From JOPF133 sp052144935 (GTDB lineage: Bacteria; Acidobacteriota; Terriglobia; Bryobacterales; Bryobacteraceae): a stretch of 6,939 bases of DNA. A model generated the notes under the pieces. That model had not been told where the DNA came from. It made no database searches and was given only the letters and a program-made list of their open reading frames with translations. The DNA is taken from positions 1 to 6,939 of the forward strand of contig JBKQPR010000260.1 in the NCBI GenBank assembly GCA_052144935.1, in the 5' to 3' direction. Position numbers and translations under genes: made by a program. Within the stretch, counting starts at the first letter, position 1, and each line of letters opens with the position of its first letter. Below are positions 6,304-6,939 of this stretch, piece after piece.

Positions 6304-6670
6304 CTAGAACAGCGGCCCCAGCGGGAGCCGGATGGCGACGAGGGCCGCGCCGTTGCCGTCGGCCTTGCGCCAGTCATCTTCCGAAATCACCTGGATGGCC
6401 TCGGCCTGCTTCGCCTGGAGGCCGCGGTTGATGGCCGGCAATTCGCGGCCGGTGAGCGTGGTGAATTCGCCGATCACGTCCGCGAGTTCGTGTGCCAGCG
6501 CCCCGGCGCGGGCCACTTGCGAATCCGTGGGCCGGCCTTCGTAGCCGCCCACATCGCCGTACAGATTGCCCAGGAACTCGCGCAGCCGCTCTTCGCCGGC
6601 GATGGCGCCTTCCTTGGTAGCGCTGGCCAGGTCACTGTGTGGTCCGTGATCATCTGCTAAAATCGAACGC
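6304..6670 (-). pseudogene. C-terminal remnant of a larger protein, possibly a VPS10/sortilin-type beta-propeller 'glycosyl hydrolase'
   Basis: The minus strand is open from the TAG at 6670-6672 down to the stop at 6304-6306. The convincing protein-like part begins near 6640 and includes EGAIAGEERLREFLGNLYGD, GRPTDSQVARAGALAHELAD and TLTGRELPAINRGLQAKQ. This helical, charged pattern resembles the C-terminal tail of large acidobacterial proteins annotated as glycosyl hydrolases with a sortilin-like propeller; that is family recall, not a search. No good start or propeller exists in the window, so the gene has lost its 5' part. Its broken end lies at the promoter region of the hsdM at 6783, as expected if the R-M module was joined here by insertion or rearrangement. 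A GTG at 6552 could only start an 82-residue tail. It converges with the ankyrin gene, 22 bases apart. Confidence in a remnant is moderate, in the family name low. Confidence 0.45.
6655..6663 (+). promoter_or_regulatory. Candidate extended -10 promoter for hsdM
   Basis: TGCTAAAAT matches an extended -10 (TGn-TATAAT with one difference) and would start transcription near 6670, giving a leader of about 110 nt before hsdM. No good -35 element is seen. The rest of 6671-6782 holds only short, weak inverted repeats, such as TCTTGG/CCAAGA at 6736-6741 and 6758-6763. Confidence 0.35.
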
Positions 6671-6782
6671 TAAGATCGAAACCTGATCGGTTTGGGGCGG
6701 AAGGCACGAACTGAGACGAGTTGCTTCCGGCTTCCTCTTGGCGCCGCCGCAGGTTTCCCAAGAAACACGGGCCGCCCCTCAC

Positions 6783-6939
6783 ATGTTTGAACAAGCCTTC
6801 AAGAACATCGACGACGTCCTCTGGAAAGAGGCCGGCTGTACCACCGAACTGGACTACACCGAGCAGACCTCGTGGCTCCTCTTCCTGAAATACCTGGACG
6901 GGCTGGAGCAGGACAAGGCCGACGAAGCCGCGCTGGAGG
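6783..6939 (+). CDS. hsdM: Type I restriction-modification methyltransferase HsdM, N-terminus (3' end outside window)
   Basis: The 52 codons begin MFEQAFKNIDDVLWKEAGC and include TTELDYTEQTSWLLFLKYLD, the characteristic start of HsdM's helical N-terminal domain, which helps assemble the methylase with HsdS. The start at 6783 is supported by this conserved beginning, although there is no clear Shine-Dalgarno sequence (CCGCCCCTCAC precedes it). The last base is the first base of a codon after ...DEAALE. In the family the next residues are typically G then K-x-Y-T-Y, which is where the window's first codons begin (KKYTYILDKPYRW). The piece is therefore either the missing 5' end of the hsdM at position 1, in a circular or tandem arrangement, or the start of a second hsdM copy. 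Confidence 0.9.
   Translation, partial: MFEQAFKNIDDVLWKEAGCTTELDYTEQTSWLLFLKYLDGLEQDKADEAALE

Overview
The window is GC-rich and gene-dense. Its protein families (ABC-2 type permease plus ATPase, a large soil-type ankyrin-repeat protein, and a possible tail of a beta-propeller 'glycosyl hydrolase') suggest a soil bacterium, most likely an acidobacterium. That assignment rests on family resemblance only; there is no rRNA or marker gene.

Layout, left to right. Positions 1-1334 hold most of a type I restriction-modification adenine methyltransferase (HsdM). It is split into two frames by an exact 14-bp tandem duplication at 586-613. A PD-(D/E)XK nuclease of the DUF1016/YhcG family (1331-2486) follows with a GTGA start/stop overlap. 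It is also frame-broken, by one extra T in a T5 run at 2178-2182, and its central linker is built from four palindromic DNA units. No hsdS or hsdR follows. After about 200 non-coding bases comes a two-gene ABC exporter: a polytopic membrane subunit (2683-4233) and its ATPase (4238-5017), then an ankyrin-repeat protein with its own strong ribosome binding site (5121-6281). On the minus strand, 6304-6670 carries the C-terminal remnant of a larger protein. The last 157 bases (6783-6939) are the start of an hsdM gene, behind a possible extended -10 promoter.

The hsdM 5' end at the right edge and the headless hsdM at the left edge fit each other almost exactly. Joining them with two added bases, and collapsing the 14-bp duplication, gives one uninterrupted 492-residue HsdM, about the usual size for this family. 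The sequence may therefore be a circular molecule or one unit of a head-to-tail tandem repeat, linearised inside hsdM. Two separate hsdM copies are the alternative.

The ABC exporter and ankyrin gene look ordinary and intact. The methylase-nuclease pair looks either decayed, switchable by small repeat changes, or affected by assembly errors. Which of these holds is the main open question. I do not see a clearly new system. The most unusual structure is the palindrome array inside the nuclease gene, which encodes nearly the same peptide motif on both strands.
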